64,000 bases of DNA from Amycolatopsis mongoliensis (GTDB lineage: Bacteria; Actinomycetota; Actinomycetes; Mycobacteriales; Pseudonocardiaceae), in the NCBI RefSeq assembly GCF_030285665.1, contig NZ_CP127295.1, positions 6,758,001 to 6,822,000 of the forward strand. The letters run 5' to 3'. Both the position numbers and the translations under genes were made by a program. Positions 41,813 through 50,090 of this stretch are shown piece by piece. Under the pieces are notes generated by a model that worked only from the letters and a program-made list of their open reading frames with translations, had not been told where the DNA came from and did no database searches. Each line of letters opens with the position of its first letter. The first letter of the stretch is position 1.

Positions 41813-42325
41813 TTGCGGTTCACCCCGTCTGCTGCCGTCTTGTTCGCGGCGTGCGCTGTCGACCGTGTGGCTGCGCAAGCGAGCGCATTGTCGTCCGCTT
41901 GTGCTCAGGTTTACCTTCCATTGCCGGATCCGGTGTGCACGCCCGGCGCGCTCAATCCGGATGTCACCCAGGGCACGATCGATTCCACGATCTGCGTTTC
42001 CGGGTGGACCGCCACCGTGCGGCCCTCGACCAGCTGCACCAGCACCCTGAAACGGCAGGGAATCGTCGACTACGGCTACAGCGACACGAACATGTCCGAC
42101 TACGAGGAAGACCATTTCCTGCCGCTGGAGCTCGGTGGTGCACCGAAAGATCCGGCCAACCCTTGGCCGGCGCCCCATGCGGGCAACGAGAACGCCTACA
42201 GCAAGGAGTCGGTCGAGAACGCGGTGAAGAAAGCCGTCTGCGCCGGTCGAGTCGGTCTCGTCGCCGCGCAGAACGTGATGCTCGAGGACTGGACGACGGC
42301 AGAATCGGTTCTCGGAATCGGCTGA
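41813..42325 (+). CDS. Secreted small protein with EEDH motif (HNH-nuclease-like), start disturbed
   Basis: A 170-residue protein with a signal-like N-terminus (LRFTPSAAVLFAACAV). The mature part is CTPGALNPDVTQGTIDSTICVSGWTATVRPSTSCTSTLKRQGI, then SDYEEDHFLPLELGGAPKDPANPWPAP, a family pattern recalling HNH endonucleases (E-E-D-H, L-G-G, N-W/LWP). The good ribosome site GAAGGA with an ATG at 41799 is in a different frame from the conserved body; the in-frame TTG at 41813 has no site. A one-base indel near 41,800 is likely, so the gene may be a pseudogene or contain a sequencing error. Confidence 0.6.
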   Translation: MRFTPSAAVLFAACAVDRVAAQASALSSACAQVYLPLPDPVCTPGALNPDVTQGTIDSTICVSGWTATVRPSTSCTSTLKRQGIVDYGYSDTNMSDYEEDHFLPLELGGAPKDPANPWPAPHAGNENAYSKESVENAVKKAVCAGRVGLVAAQNVMLEDWTTAESVLGIG

Positions 42326-42498
42326 CCGTCGGAGTGTTCGTCGTGTTCTGTTGTCGCCGGATTTGTCGTGTCCGGAAACAATGGTCCGGAAACCGGGCGG
42401 AATATCCAGACCAAAGTCGGATGGTGTCCGGACGTCGAATGTGGCTTCCTGGATCAGGTTGCCCCGTCGGGGGAACGCAAAATCACGGAGGAAATGTC

Positions 42499-43389
42499 AT
42501 GTCATTGATTTCCGAAATTCGCTGGGGTCGAGTCGGGACGGCGGTCTGCGTGGCCGCGATGGGCCTTGCCGCCGCGATGACCGGCACCGCCCAGGCGGCG
42601 GTGCCCGGCCAGGCCGCGCCGCACCATCCGGCAGCGTCGCACAAGATCGTCATGCACCAGCGCGGCGCACACGCGTCGCCTCGCACGCCGCTGTCGGACC
42701 TGGCCTGGGGTGGTGGTCCCGTCGAGCACAACACGAAGGTCTACCTGGTCTTCTGGGGTTCCCAGTGGAAGAGCGACGCCAACGGCGTGCAGTCCTACCT
42801 GACGAACTTCTTCGCCGGGCTCGGCAACGGGTCCGAGCGGTGGTCGAACGTGATGGACCAGTACACCGACAGCAGCGGTAACGCGTCCAGTGGCAGCCCG
42901 GTGCTGGGCGGAACCTGGGTCGACAGCGCGTCCGCGGCGCCCTCGAGCGCTTCGGCGGCGCAGATCTCGGCCGAGGCGAACCGGGGTGCGAGCCACTTCG
43001 GGGTGTCCGGGGTGAACGCGGACGTGTTCGTGGTGAGCCCGTCCGGCACCAGCCCGGACAACTTCCCGAACGCCGGTTTCTGCGCCTGGCACGACTGGAA
43101 CGGCACCGTGGCCTACACCAACATGCCCTACGTCCTCGACGCCGGTTCCGGGTGCGGCGCGAACTCGGTGCAGAACTCCCTCGACGGGTTCAGCATCGTC
43201 GGTGGGCACGAGTACGCCGAAGCGGAGACCGACCCGCAGGCCGGCAACGGCTGGCTCGACTCCAGCGGTGAGGAGAACGGCGACCTGTGCGCCTGGCAGG
43301 GCCTGACCGCACTGTCCACTTCGGCCGGCCGGTTCGCCGTTCAGCCGACGTGGAGCAACGCCGTGGGTGGCTGCGCCACGTCCGCCTGA
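42499..43389 (+). CDS. Secreted HEXXE-type protein (EXORDIUM-like/putative metallopeptidase)
   Basis: A 296-residue exported protein. The signal peptide (TAVCVAAMGLAAAMTGTAQAA) is followed by a domain with HNTKVYLVFWGSQWKSD, GVNADVFVVSPSGTSPDNF, MPYVLDAGSGCG and the motif IVGGHEYAEAETDP (about residue 234) plus SGEENGDLCAWQ. This resembles the EXORDIUM-type family, whose His-Glu motif suggests metal binding. Peptidase activity is unproven. The ATG at 42499 follows GGAGGAA. A large bidirectional hairpin lies after the stop. Confidence 0.75.
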   Translation: MSLISEIRWGRVGTAVCVAAMGLAAAMTGTAQAAVPGQAAPHHPAASHKIVMHQRGAHASPRTPLSDLAWGGGPVEHNTKVYLVFWGSQWKSDANGVQSYLTNFFAGLGNGSERWSNVMDQYTDSSGNASSGSPVLGGTWVDSASAAPSSASAAQISAEANRGASHFGVSGVNADVFVVSPSGTSPDNFPNAGFCAWHDWNGTVAYTNMPYVLDAGSGCGANSVQNSLDGFSIVGGHEYAEAETDPQAGNGWLDSSGEENGDLCAWQGLTALSTSAGRFAVQPTWSNAVGGCATSA

Positions 43390-43407
43390 CCTGCGCGCAC
43401 GCCGAGT

Positions 43408-43444
43408 GGGCGCCGGCCGGTGGCGAGTTCACCGGCCGGCGCCC
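43408..43444. terminator. Bidirectional terminator between convergent genes
   Basis: Perfect 15-bp arms GGGCGCCGGCCGGTG (43408-43422) and CACCGGCCGGCGCCC (43430-43444) with a 7-nt loop, in the 59-bp gap between two convergent stops. Confidence 0.75.
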
Positions 43445-43448
43445 GTGC

Positions 43449-44750
43449 TCAGCCGCCGGCTGCCGGAGGGTGGCTCACGTCGTGGGTGATCTTGCCCGCG
43501 CCGGCGTCGTAGTCGAACAACTCGGCGTAGCGGCCCCAGTCGATCGCCGTGGCGAGCTGGCGTTCGGAGTCGTCTCGGGAGAAACCGCGACGGAGCAGGT
43601 CCTGGAAGAAGCTCACGCGCAGTGCGCCGTCCTTGCTCGCCGCCAGCGCGCGGTCGAGGGTGCGGACCAGGGGTGCGTGCCGGCGGGCCTGTTCGGCGAA
43701 GATCTTCTTGCTCTGCTGGATGTCCGCCGCTGTGAAGGTCTCCCCGGCCGGGGTCAGGTGCAGGTCCGCGCCGGTGACGACCAGGAAGCCGAGCAGCGCC
43801 GCCGCATCCACGAGCGGGAGCAGGTCGTCGACCTCGAAGCTCAGTTCGGCGGCGAGAGCCGGCAGATCGGCCTGGCCGCCGCGGGCGTGGACGATCTCGA
43901 CGAGGCCCGCCAGACCGCCGACCGAGGCGTCCGGCAGGGGAGTGGCGGTGGGCGTGGGCTCGGCGGCAACGGTCCCGGGCTCCCGGCCGGTCAGGAGATC
44001 GTAGATCCGCTCCACCAGGGCGGTGAAGGCCGGGGCCTTCCGGTCGCGGGGGCGAGCGAGGCCGACGGTGACCTCGGCGCGCAGGTGGCCGGGTCCGGAG
44101 CCGAGCACGAGGACGCGGTCGGCGAGCAGCACGGCCTCCTCGATGTTGTGGGTGACCACGCAGATCGCCTTGGTGGGGAAACCATCCTGTTGCCAGAGGC
44201 CCATCAGCTCCGTGCGCAGGTTTTCCGCGGTGAGCACGTCGAGGGCGGAGAACGGCTCGTCCATGAGCAGCAGATCCGGCTCGAGCACGAGCGCGCGGGC
44301 GAATCCGACGCGCTGGCGCATGCCGCCGGAGAGCTCCTTGGGGTAGGCGGACTCGAAGCCGTCGAGGCCGATCAGGTCGATGGCCGCCAGCGCCCGCTCG
44401 CGTCGCCGGGCGGGCGGGACACCGCGCGCGGCGAGGCCGAGCTCGACGTTGTCCTGCACGGTGAGCCACGGCATCAGCGCGAAGGTCTGGAACACCATCG
44501 CGGTGCCGGGGTTGGCGCCGTTGACCTCCGCGCCGCGGTAGTGGACGGTTCCTTCGGTCGGGCCGATCAACCCGGCGATCGTGCGCAGCAGCGTCGACTT
44601 CCCGGACCCGGAACGGCCGAGCAGCGCGACGATCTCGCCCGCGCGCAGGTCCAGGCTGATGTCGTCGAGCACGCGCAGCTCGTCGCCGCCGGCGCCGGTG
44701 AAGCTCTTGCTGACGTGCTCCAGCGACACGAGCACTTCGGGACGGGACAT
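43449..44750 (-). CDS. ABC transporter ATPase with AAA-associated C-terminal domain (NitT/TauT type)
   Basis: A 433-residue protein. An ABC ATPase (residues 1-250) has Walker A LGRSGSGKST, the Q-loop, signature LSGGMRQRVGFARAL and Walker B LLLMDEPFSALD, in the SsuB/TauB style. An extra C-terminal domain (about 290-430, ADLPALAAELSFEVDDLLPLVDAAALLGFL) is the AAA-associated domain that accompanies double-permease importers. The partner permease is encoded just upstream, 12 nt away. No substrate-binding protein is encoded nearby, so the substrate is unknown. Confidence 0.9.
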   Translation of the reverse strand: MSRPEVLVSLEHVSKSFTGAGGDELRVLDDISLDLRAGEIVALLGRSGSGKSTLLRTIAGLIGPTEGTVHYRGAEVNGANPGTAMVFQTFALMPWLTVQDNVELGLAARGVPPARRRERALAAIDLIGLDGFESAYPKELSGGMRQRVGFARALVLEPDLLLMDEPFSALDVLTAENLRTELMGLWQQDGFPTKAICVVTHNIEEAVLLADRVLVLGSGPGHLRAEVTVGLARPRDRKAPAFTALVERIYDLLTGREPGTVAAEPTPTATPLPDASVGGLAGLVEIVHARGGQADLPALAAELSFEVDDLLPLVDAAALLGFLVVTGADLHLTPAGETFTAADIQQSKKIFAEQARRHAPLVRTLDRALAASKDGALRVSFFQDLLRRGFSRDDSERQLATAIDWGRYAELFDYDAGAGKITHDVSHPPAAGG

Positions 44751-44762
44751 GCGGACCTCGTT

Positions 44763-45362
44763 TCAGGACAGGGAGAAGCGGCGTTCGGCCAGCGTGTACA
44801 GCGGGCGCCAGAGCAGCCGGTTGAGCCCGACGACGTAGAGGCTCATGACGGCGACGCCGACGAGGATCCGGCCGGCGTCGCCGGCTCCGGTGGCGTCGTG
44901 GATGTAGGCGCCCAGCCCGGTCGCGGTCAGCGTCGAGCCGTTGTAGGAGATGACTTCGGCGACGATCGAGGCGTTCCAGGCGCCGCCCGCCGCGGTGACG
45001 CCCCCGGTTACGTAGCCGGGGAAGACCGCCGGGAGGACCAGCCGCCGCCACCACAGCCTCCGCGGCAGGCACAGGTTCGCCGCGGCCTCGCGCAGGTCCG
45101 TGGGGATCGCCGAGGCCCCGGCGATCACGTTGAACAGGACGTACCACTGCGCGCCCAGTGCCATCAGCAGGATTCCGCCCCAGTCCAGGGAAACTCCGGT
45201 GGTCACGAGGACGGCGGTGACGAGCGGGAAGAGGAAGTTCGCCGGGAACGACGCGAGCACCTGCACCACCGGCTGCGCCAGGCGCGCGACCCGGGGGTTC
45301 ACCCCGATCCACGCGCCGACCGGCACCCAGACCACGGTGGCGAAGACCAGCAGCACCAGCAC
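44763..45362 (-). CDS. Double ABC permease, C-terminal part after an in-frame stop
   Basis: A 199-codon frame that continues the upstream half in the same reading frame directly after TGA (45365-45363). It can start only at the GTG that follows the stop. It holds the rest of the second transmembrane domain, including the coupling loop DLREAAANLCLPRRLWWRRLVLPAVFPG. On its own it lacks the first helix of that domain. It is functional only by readthrough, suppression or coupled re-initiation; otherwise it is a pseudogene part. Confidence 0.7.
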   Translation of the reverse strand: MLVLLVFATVVWVPVGAWIGVNPRVARLAQPVVQVLASFPANFLFPLVTAVLVTTGVSLDWGGILLMALGAQWYVLFNVIAGASAIPTDLREAAANLCLPRRLWWRRLVLPAVFPGYVTGGVTAAGGAWNASIVAEVISYNGSTLTATGLGAYIHDATGAGDAGRILVGVAVMSLYVVGLNRLLWRPLYTLAERRFSLS

Positions 45363-45365
45363 TCA
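45363..45365 (-). other. In-frame TGA splitting the double permease
   Basis: The codons run TTC GCG TGA GTG CTG. The same frame is open for 379 codons upstream and 199 downstream. CGA to TGA is one transition, and Arg would fit a loop before a helix. Confidence 0.8.
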
Positions 45366-46502
45366 CGCGAACGTGACCAACCCGAGCAGCAGCGCGTGCC
45401 CGACCTCGGCGAACCCGGTGGTTTCCCCGACGAACCCCACGGCGTGGACGAGACCGTAGCCGACCAATGTGAGCACGGCCGTCGCGAACAGGACGTCCCC
45501 GGCGCGGCGCCGCGCCGGAGATGTCCGAAGTGGATGGTCGGCGAGGCCGAACACCGCGGTGACCCGGTCGGCCGGGTGGACCAGCGGCCCGAACACGCGG
45601 CCCAGCAGGACACCCACCCGGGACCGGCGCAGCAGGTCGAGAACGACGCTGCGCGGGGCCTGGGCGGCTTCGGAGTTCTCGACGCGGAACCGCTCGGCCC
45701 AGGCGGTGAGCGGGCGCCAGAACAGGACGTTGACGCCCACGACGAGGACGATCATCACGCCGATCGCCAGCAGGACCTTGCCGAGGTCGCCTTCGGCGGT
45801 GGCCGCCGCGACGTAGGCACCGACTCCGGGCAGCGCGTAGTTCCGGTTGTCGACGCTGAGCGCTTCGGACGCGGTCAGGAAGAACCAGCCGCCGCCGAAG
45901 CTCATCATCCCGTTCCAGACCAGCGGGATCATCCCGCTCGGGACGTCGACCCGCCAGAACCGCTGCCACCGCGTCAGCCGCAGCAGCCGGGATGCCTCGT
46001 CGAGGTCGCGGGGCTGGGAGACGAGGGAGTGGTGGAAGGCGAAGGCCATGTTCCACGCCTGTGAGGTGAAGATCGCGAAGACCGCGGCGCACTCCAGGCC
46101 GAGCTGCGAACCGGGGAACAGGGCGATGAAGCCGGTGATCGTCACCGACAGGAAGCCGAGGATGGGGACCGACTGCAGGATGTCCAGCACCGGCAGCAGG
46201 ACCTTCTCCGCGCGCCGCAGCCGGGCCGCTGCGGTGGCATAGCCGAACGTGAACGCCACGGAGAGGGCGAGCGCGGCGAACATCCGAAGCAGGGAACGGC
46301 CCGCGTAGTAGGGGAGCTCGCCCGGGTCGGTGGAGACCGTGGCCGGAGCGGTCGCCGGGGACCACGCCGTCACGGTGCCGTGCGCGAGCCGCACGATCAG
46401 CCACAGCAACCCGGCCGCGCCGAGGAACACCAGTACGTCGGCGGCCGCGCGGTGCGGGCGGGCCGGATCGGTGCGGACAGGGAGGGGACGCAGCAGGGAC
46501 AT
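45363..46502 (-). CDS. Double ABC permease, N-terminal part (NitT/TauT type)
   Basis: A 379-residue product containing a complete first binding-protein-dependent permease domain (DLDEASRLLRLTRWQRFWRVDVPSGMIPLVWNG as coupling loop), a charged linker and the first helix of a second permease domain, where the frame ends at TGA (45363-45365). Intact homologues are about 580 residues with two fused permease domains. The ATG at 46502 lies 29 nt after mgtA, with a purine-rich GGGGGAAGGGGGGAG upstream, so it is likely co-transcribed with mgtA and the ATPase. The first half might fold alone, but the natural partner domain is cut. Confidence 0.75.
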   Translation of the reverse strand: MSLLRPLPVRTDPARPHRAAADVLVFLGAAGLLWLIVRLAHGTVTAWSPATAPATVSTDPGELPYYAGRSLLRMFAALALSVAFTFGYATAAARLRRAEKVLLPVLDILQSVPILGFLSVTITGFIALFPGSQLGLECAAVFAIFTSQAWNMAFAFHHSLVSQPRDLDEASRLLRLTRWQRFWRVDVPSGMIPLVWNGMMSFGGGWFFLTASEALSVDNRNYALPGVGAYVAAATAEGDLGKVLLAIGVMIVLVVGVNVLFWRPLTAWAERFRVENSEAAQAPRSVVLDLLRRSRVGVLLGRVFGPLVHPADRVTAVFGLADHPLRTSPARRRAGDVLFATAVLTLVGYGLVHAVGFVGETTGFAEVGHALLLGLVTFA

Positions 46503-46531
46503 GGCCGTCTCCGGTCGGGGGAAGGGGGGAG

Positions 46532-49060
46532 TCACCACCACGCCGGGCGGGCGAACCGGCGGGCGACGGCTCGCGCGGCGAGGGCGTAGGCGGCCAGGAC
46601 GACGAGCAGCCACGGCAGGTAGGCGACGGGCAGGGACTGCAGCCGCAAAGCTCCGGCCAGAGGCGAGACCGGGAGGAGCACTCCGGCCAGGGTGGCCGCC
46701 GCCGCGGCGGCGATGACCGCGCGGGCCGGTGCGAAGACGGCCCGGCCGCGCAGGACCAGCACCACGAGCACTTGCGAGAGCAGGCCTTCGACGAACCAGC
46801 CGGTCCGGAACAGCGCCGGCCCGGCGTCGAACACCCGGCCCAGCACGGCGAAGGTCGTCAGGTCGAACACCGACGACAGCGGCCCGAACACGAGCATGGA
46901 CGTGGCCAGCCCTCGCGCGTCCCAGCGGCGCGGCCGCGCGAGGTAGGCCTCGTCGACGCGGTCCCAGGCCAGGGCCAGCTGGGCGAGGTCGTACAGGAGG
47001 TTCGACGCCACCAGCTGGATCGGCAGGATCGGCAGGAACGGCAGGAAAGCGCTCGCCGCGAGCACGGTCAGCACGTTCCCGAAGTTCGACGCGGCGGTGG
47101 TGGTGACGTACTTGAGCGTGTTGGCCAGCGTCCGGCGTCCTTCGACGACGCCGTTGGCCAGCACGGAGAGGTCACGGTCCAGCAGCACGAGGTCGGCCGC
47201 GTCCTTGGCGGCGTCGGTGGCAGTGTCCGGGGCGATGCCGACATCGGCGGCGCGCAGCGCGGCGACGTCGTTGACGCCGTCGCCGAGGAACCCGACGGCG
47301 TGACCTCCCTCGCGCAGTGCGCGCACCACCCGCGCCTTGTGCGCCGGGGTCAGCCGCGCGAACACCGTCGCCCGGCCGGCCAGCACGCGCAGGGTGGCGT
47401 CGCCGGTGGAGTCGACGTCGGAGCCGAGCACGACCTCGCCCACGGCTATTCCGGCCTCGGCCGCCACCCGGGCGGCGACGTGCTGGTTGTCGCCGGTCAG
47501 GAGCTTGATCGCGACCCCTCGGGCGGCGAGGGACGCCACCGTCTCGGCGGCCCCGTCGCGGACGGGATCGGTGAAGACGGCGAATCCCACGAGGACCAGG
47601 TCCGTCTCGTCGTGCTCGGTGTAGCGCCGGGGCTTCGGCGGTGCCTCCCGGGCGGCGACCGCCAGCAGGCGCAGGCCGTGCCCGGCGTGCGCGCGGACGA
47701 GGTCGGCGGCTGCGTCGCGCAAGCCGGGGGTCAGCGCGACGACCTCGCCGGCGCGGCGGGCGTGGGTACAGCGCGGAATGACTTCCGCGGGGTCGCCTTT
47801 CGTGACGAAGAGGTCGGCCCCCGCCCGGCGCACGACGACGGAGGTCCGCCGTCGCCGGGGGTCGAACCCGAACTCGTCGACCAGCGCGCCACCGGGTACT
47901 TCGTCCGCGCCGGCGAGCTGGTCGAGGATTGCCTCGTCGAGGCGGTCCGGAGGGCCGCTCTGCAAGCGCGCGGCGAGGTGGGCGTAGGCACCCGGTTCCC
48001 CGTCGGGGCGGCCGTCGAGGTCGATGCCGTGGGCGAAGGCGGCGCGGTCCTCGGTGAGGGTGCCGGTCTTGTCCACGCACAGCACGTCCATCGCGGCCAG
48101 GTCCTGGATCGCGTCGAGCCGTTTGACGATCACCCGCTGCCGCGACAGCACCGTCGCGCCGCGGGCCAGGTTGGTCGTCACGACCACCGGCAGCATCTCC
48201 GGTGTCAGGCCGACGGCCACCGCGACCGCGAACATCGCCGCCTGTTCCCAGCTCCCCGTCACGGTCCCGTTGACCACGAGCACGATCGGCACCATCACGA
48301 GCATGAACCGGATCAACGTCCAGCCGACCCGGCGGACGCCCGCCTCGAAGCTCGACTCCGCACGTCGTTCTCCGGCCGCGGTGGCCAGCGAGCCGAATCG
48401 CGTCGAGGCACCGGTGGCCAGCACGACGGCGGTCGCGGTACCGCCGATCACCGAGGTTCCGGCGAACACGAGCGCCGGCGCTTCCAGCAGATCCGTGGCG
48501 GGGCCTCGCCGCGGTGGTGTCTTCGCGACCGGCAGTGCCTCGCCGGTCAGCGTGGACTGGTCCACCAAGAGCCCGGCGGCGGTGAGCACCCGGACGTCGG
48601 CGGACACGACGTCACCCGGGCCGAGCAGCACGACGTCGCCGGGCACCAGGTCGGCGGCTGGCACCTCGCGCTCCCGCGCCGGGTGGCCTTCGCCCGCACG
48701 GCGCCGGACGGTCGCGGTCATGGTGACCTGGTTCCGCAGCGCGGCGACCGCGTTGTCGGAGCGCGCCTGCTGCCAGTAGCGCAGCAGCACGCTCAGCACG
48801 ACCATGACCGTGACCGTCACCGAGCCGCGCAGGTCCGCCAGCGCTGCGAAGACGAGGGCCAAACCGGTCAGCAAGGCCACGAACGGGCTCCGGGCGGCGT
48901 CGCGCAGCCGCCGCGGGCCTGCGCCGGCGTCGATGCGGTTTTCGCCGTGGCGGGCCAGCCGTTCCGCCGCCTCGGCTTCGGTCAGGCCCTTCGGAGAGCT
49001 GCCGCACTGGCGGAACACGGTGAGCGCCGGTGCATCGTGCAGGCCGGGGAGAAGTGTCAT
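46532..49060 (-). CDS. mgtA: Magnesium-importing P-type ATPase (MgtA type)
   Basis: An 842-residue P3B-type ATPase. It has the A-domain LTGEALPVAK (TGE), phosphorylation motif CVDKTGTLTE (about residue 329), nucleotide-domain KGDPAEVI, hinge LLTGDNQHV (about 520) and GDGVND (about 591), with about 10 membrane helices including AVAVGLTPEMLPVVVTTNLA, which carries the Mg2+-path residues. It imports Mg2+ when the ion is scarce. The ATG at 49060 starts just before the conserved GLTEAEAAERLARHGENR. The 5' leader contains a proline-rich mini-ORF with an alternative stem (49097-49198). The ABC permease follows by 29 nt. Confidence 0.93.
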   Translation of the reverse strand: MTLLPGLHDAPALTVFRQCGSSPKGLTEAEAAERLARHGENRIDAGAGPRRLRDAARSPFVALLTGLALVFAALADLRGSVTVTVMVVLSVLLRYWQQARSDNAVAALRNQVTMTATVRRRAGEGHPAREREVPAADLVPGDVVLLGPGDVVSADVRVLTAAGLLVDQSTLTGEALPVAKTPPRRGPATDLLEAPALVFAGTSVIGGTATAVVLATGASTRFGSLATAAGERRAESSFEAGVRRVGWTLIRFMLVMVPIVLVVNGTVTGSWEQAAMFAVAVAVGLTPEMLPVVVTTNLARGATVLSRQRVIVKRLDAIQDLAAMDVLCVDKTGTLTEDRAAFAHGIDLDGRPDGEPGAYAHLAARLQSGPPDRLDEAILDQLAGADEVPGGALVDEFGFDPRRRRTSVVVRRAGADLFVTKGDPAEVIPRCTHARRAGEVVALTPGLRDAAADLVRAHAGHGLRLLAVAAREAPPKPRRYTEHDETDLVLVGFAVFTDPVRDGAAETVASLAARGVAIKLLTGDNQHVAARVAAEAGIAVGEVVLGSDVDSTGDATLRVLAGRATVFARLTPAHKARVVRALREGGHAVGFLGDGVNDVAALRAADVGIAPDTATDAAKDAADLVLLDRDLSVLANGVVEGRRTLANTLKYVTTTAASNFGNVLTVLAASAFLPFLPILPIQLVASNLLYDLAQLALAWDRVDEAYLARPRRWDARGLATSMLVFGPLSSVFDLTTFAVLGRVFDAGPALFRTGWFVEGLLSQVLVVLVLRGRAVFAPARAVIAAAAAATLAGVLLPVSPLAGALRLQSLPVAYLPWLLVVLAAYALAARAVARRFARPAWW

Positions 49061-49096
49061 GGCGAGGTCCCGTCGGTCGAGGTCGGCTGTCCGTGA

Positions 49097-49163
49097 CGAC
49101 AGCGCGACGACCGCCCGGACCTAGCCCCGGGGAGCCGGGAGGGGCCGGACGTGTGCGCTGTCG
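49097..49163 (-). promoter_or_regulatory. Candidate leader attenuator of mgtA (long-range pairing)
   Basis: GCGCTGTCG (49155-49163 on plus) inside the leader ORF pairs exactly with CGACAGCGC (49097-49105) downstream of its stop. The downstream segment also lies between GTCCG and CGGAC arms. Ribosome position on the leader ORF would decide which stem forms. Confidence 0.4.
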
Positions 49164-49189
49164 CGGCGACTACTTCCTTCGCCGGTCAC
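49121..49189 (-). CDS. Proline-rich leader peptide upstream of mgtA
   Basis: A 22-codon ORF starting at GTG 49189, or 25 codons from GTG 49198. It encodes VTGEGSSRRDSAHVRPLPAPRG and ends with TAG at 49121, 60 nt before mgtA. GGAGGGAG lies 9 nt before GTG 49189. Three of the last seven residues are Pro, recalling MgtL-type leaders whose translation slows at low Mg2+ or proline. There is no homology proof at this length; coding potential rests on the ribosome site, position and RNA pairing. Confidence 0.4.
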   Translation of the reverse strand: MTGEGSSRRDSAHVRPLPAPRG

Positions 49190-49330
49190 CCGGCTCACCT
49201 CCCTCCGCACGATCCGCCGCACCAGCCGGCGGCCGGTGACCAGTACACCCGACGGGCCCCGAACAGTCAAACGGTTGTACAAGTGAGGGTTCTTACGGCA
49301 AGCTGGCCCGACACTCCGGAAGGACCAGCC

Positions 49331-49666
49331 GTGCCCGCCCCACCCGATCCACTGCCGCCCGACGTCCTCCAGGACGCGGCGGCCACGTTCGGCCTGCTGT
49401 CCGCCACTGTCCGGCTGCACCTGCTGTGGCTGCTCGCGGACGGCGAATCCGACGTCGGCACGCTGGCCGACGGGACCGGTCAGAGCGTTGCCACGGTCAG
49501 CCACCACCTCGGAAAGCTCAAGCTCGCCGGGCTGGTCCGCGCCCGCCGCGAAGGCAAGCACCAGATCCACTACGTCGACGACCCCCATGTCGTCGAGATG
49601 ATCCGGATCGCCGTCGACCACCACCGGGAACTCCGGGCACCCCGCCGACGGCGCCGCAGCGGTTAG
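49331..49666 (+). CDS. ArsR-family winged-helix regulator
   Basis: A 111-residue metal-type ArsR/SmtB regulator. The helix-turn-helix is DGESDVGTLADGTGQSVATVSHHLGKLKLAGLV, followed by the wing REGKHQIHYVDDPHV, and the C-terminus has H-H and a basic tail (VDHHRELRAPRRRRR). His/Asp residues near the C-terminus could bind Zn, Ni or Co. The GTG at 49331 follows GGAAGGA; the frame is open further upstream but without a ribosome site. It is divergent from mgtA across about 140 bp containing TTGTACAA, so it may regulate mgtA. Confidence 0.85.
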   Translation: MPAPPDPLPPDVLQDAAATFGLLSATVRLHLLWLLADGESDVGTLADGTGQSVATVSHHLGKLKLAGLVRARREGKHQIHYVDDPHVVEMIRIAVDHHRELRAPRRRRRSG

Positions 49667-49751
49667 CCGCCCCGGGGAATGCCGTCTTCTCAGCGCTCGC
49701 ACAGCGGACCTCGGGTAGCTTCGGATTCCTTCGCGGTAAGGGGATGTCACG

Positions 49752-50084
49752 GTGTTCGGTCTCAGCCTCGAGCAGCTGCTCGTCCTCCTGGTGGCCGCGT
49801 TGTTCGTCCTCGGGCCCGAGCGGCTGCCCGGCGCGGTGAGCCGGCTGGCGCGGGTCGCCCGTCAGGCCCGCGAGTTCGCCGTCGGTGCGCAGCAGCGGCT
49901 GGAGGCCGAGCTCGGCCCGGAATTCCGGCAACTGCGCAAGCCACTGCAGGAGCTGCAGGCACTGCGCGAGTTCGACCCGCGCCTGGCGCTGCGGTATCCC
50001 CTGCCGGACGAGAGGCCGGTGGGCGCTCCCGCAACGGGACTGCGTCCCGGCGAGCGACCACCGGTCGATCCCGAGGCCACCTGA
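49752..50084 (+). CDS. TatA/TatB-like Sec-independent translocase protein
   Basis: A 110-residue protein with one N-terminal membrane helix (LEQLLVLLVAALFVLGPERLPGAV), the TatA/B hinge GPERLP, an amphipathic helix (about 25-75) and a Pro-rich tail. The presence of Glu before the helix and GPERLP fit TatB better than TatA. It would belong to the twin-arginine exporter; tatC is not in the window. It converges on the LCP gene with a 6-nt gap. Confidence 0.8.
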   Translation: MFGLSLEQLLVLLVAALFVLGPERLPGAVSRLARVARQAREFAVGAQQRLEAELGPEFRQLRKPLQELQALREFDPRLALRYPLPDERPVGAPATGLRPGERPPVDPEAT

Positions 50085-50090
50085 ACCAGC

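Noticed and set aside
43287..49096. Two plus-strand open frames (925 and 774 codons) opposite the ABC and mgtA genes
   Set aside because: Both lie antisense to genes with clear catalytic motifs, and their predicted products are low-complexity Gly/Arg/His/Asp sequences.
49061..49264. M-box (ykoK) riboswitch in the mgtA leader
   Set aside because: I could not find the conserved M-box core; the leader-ORF model fits better.
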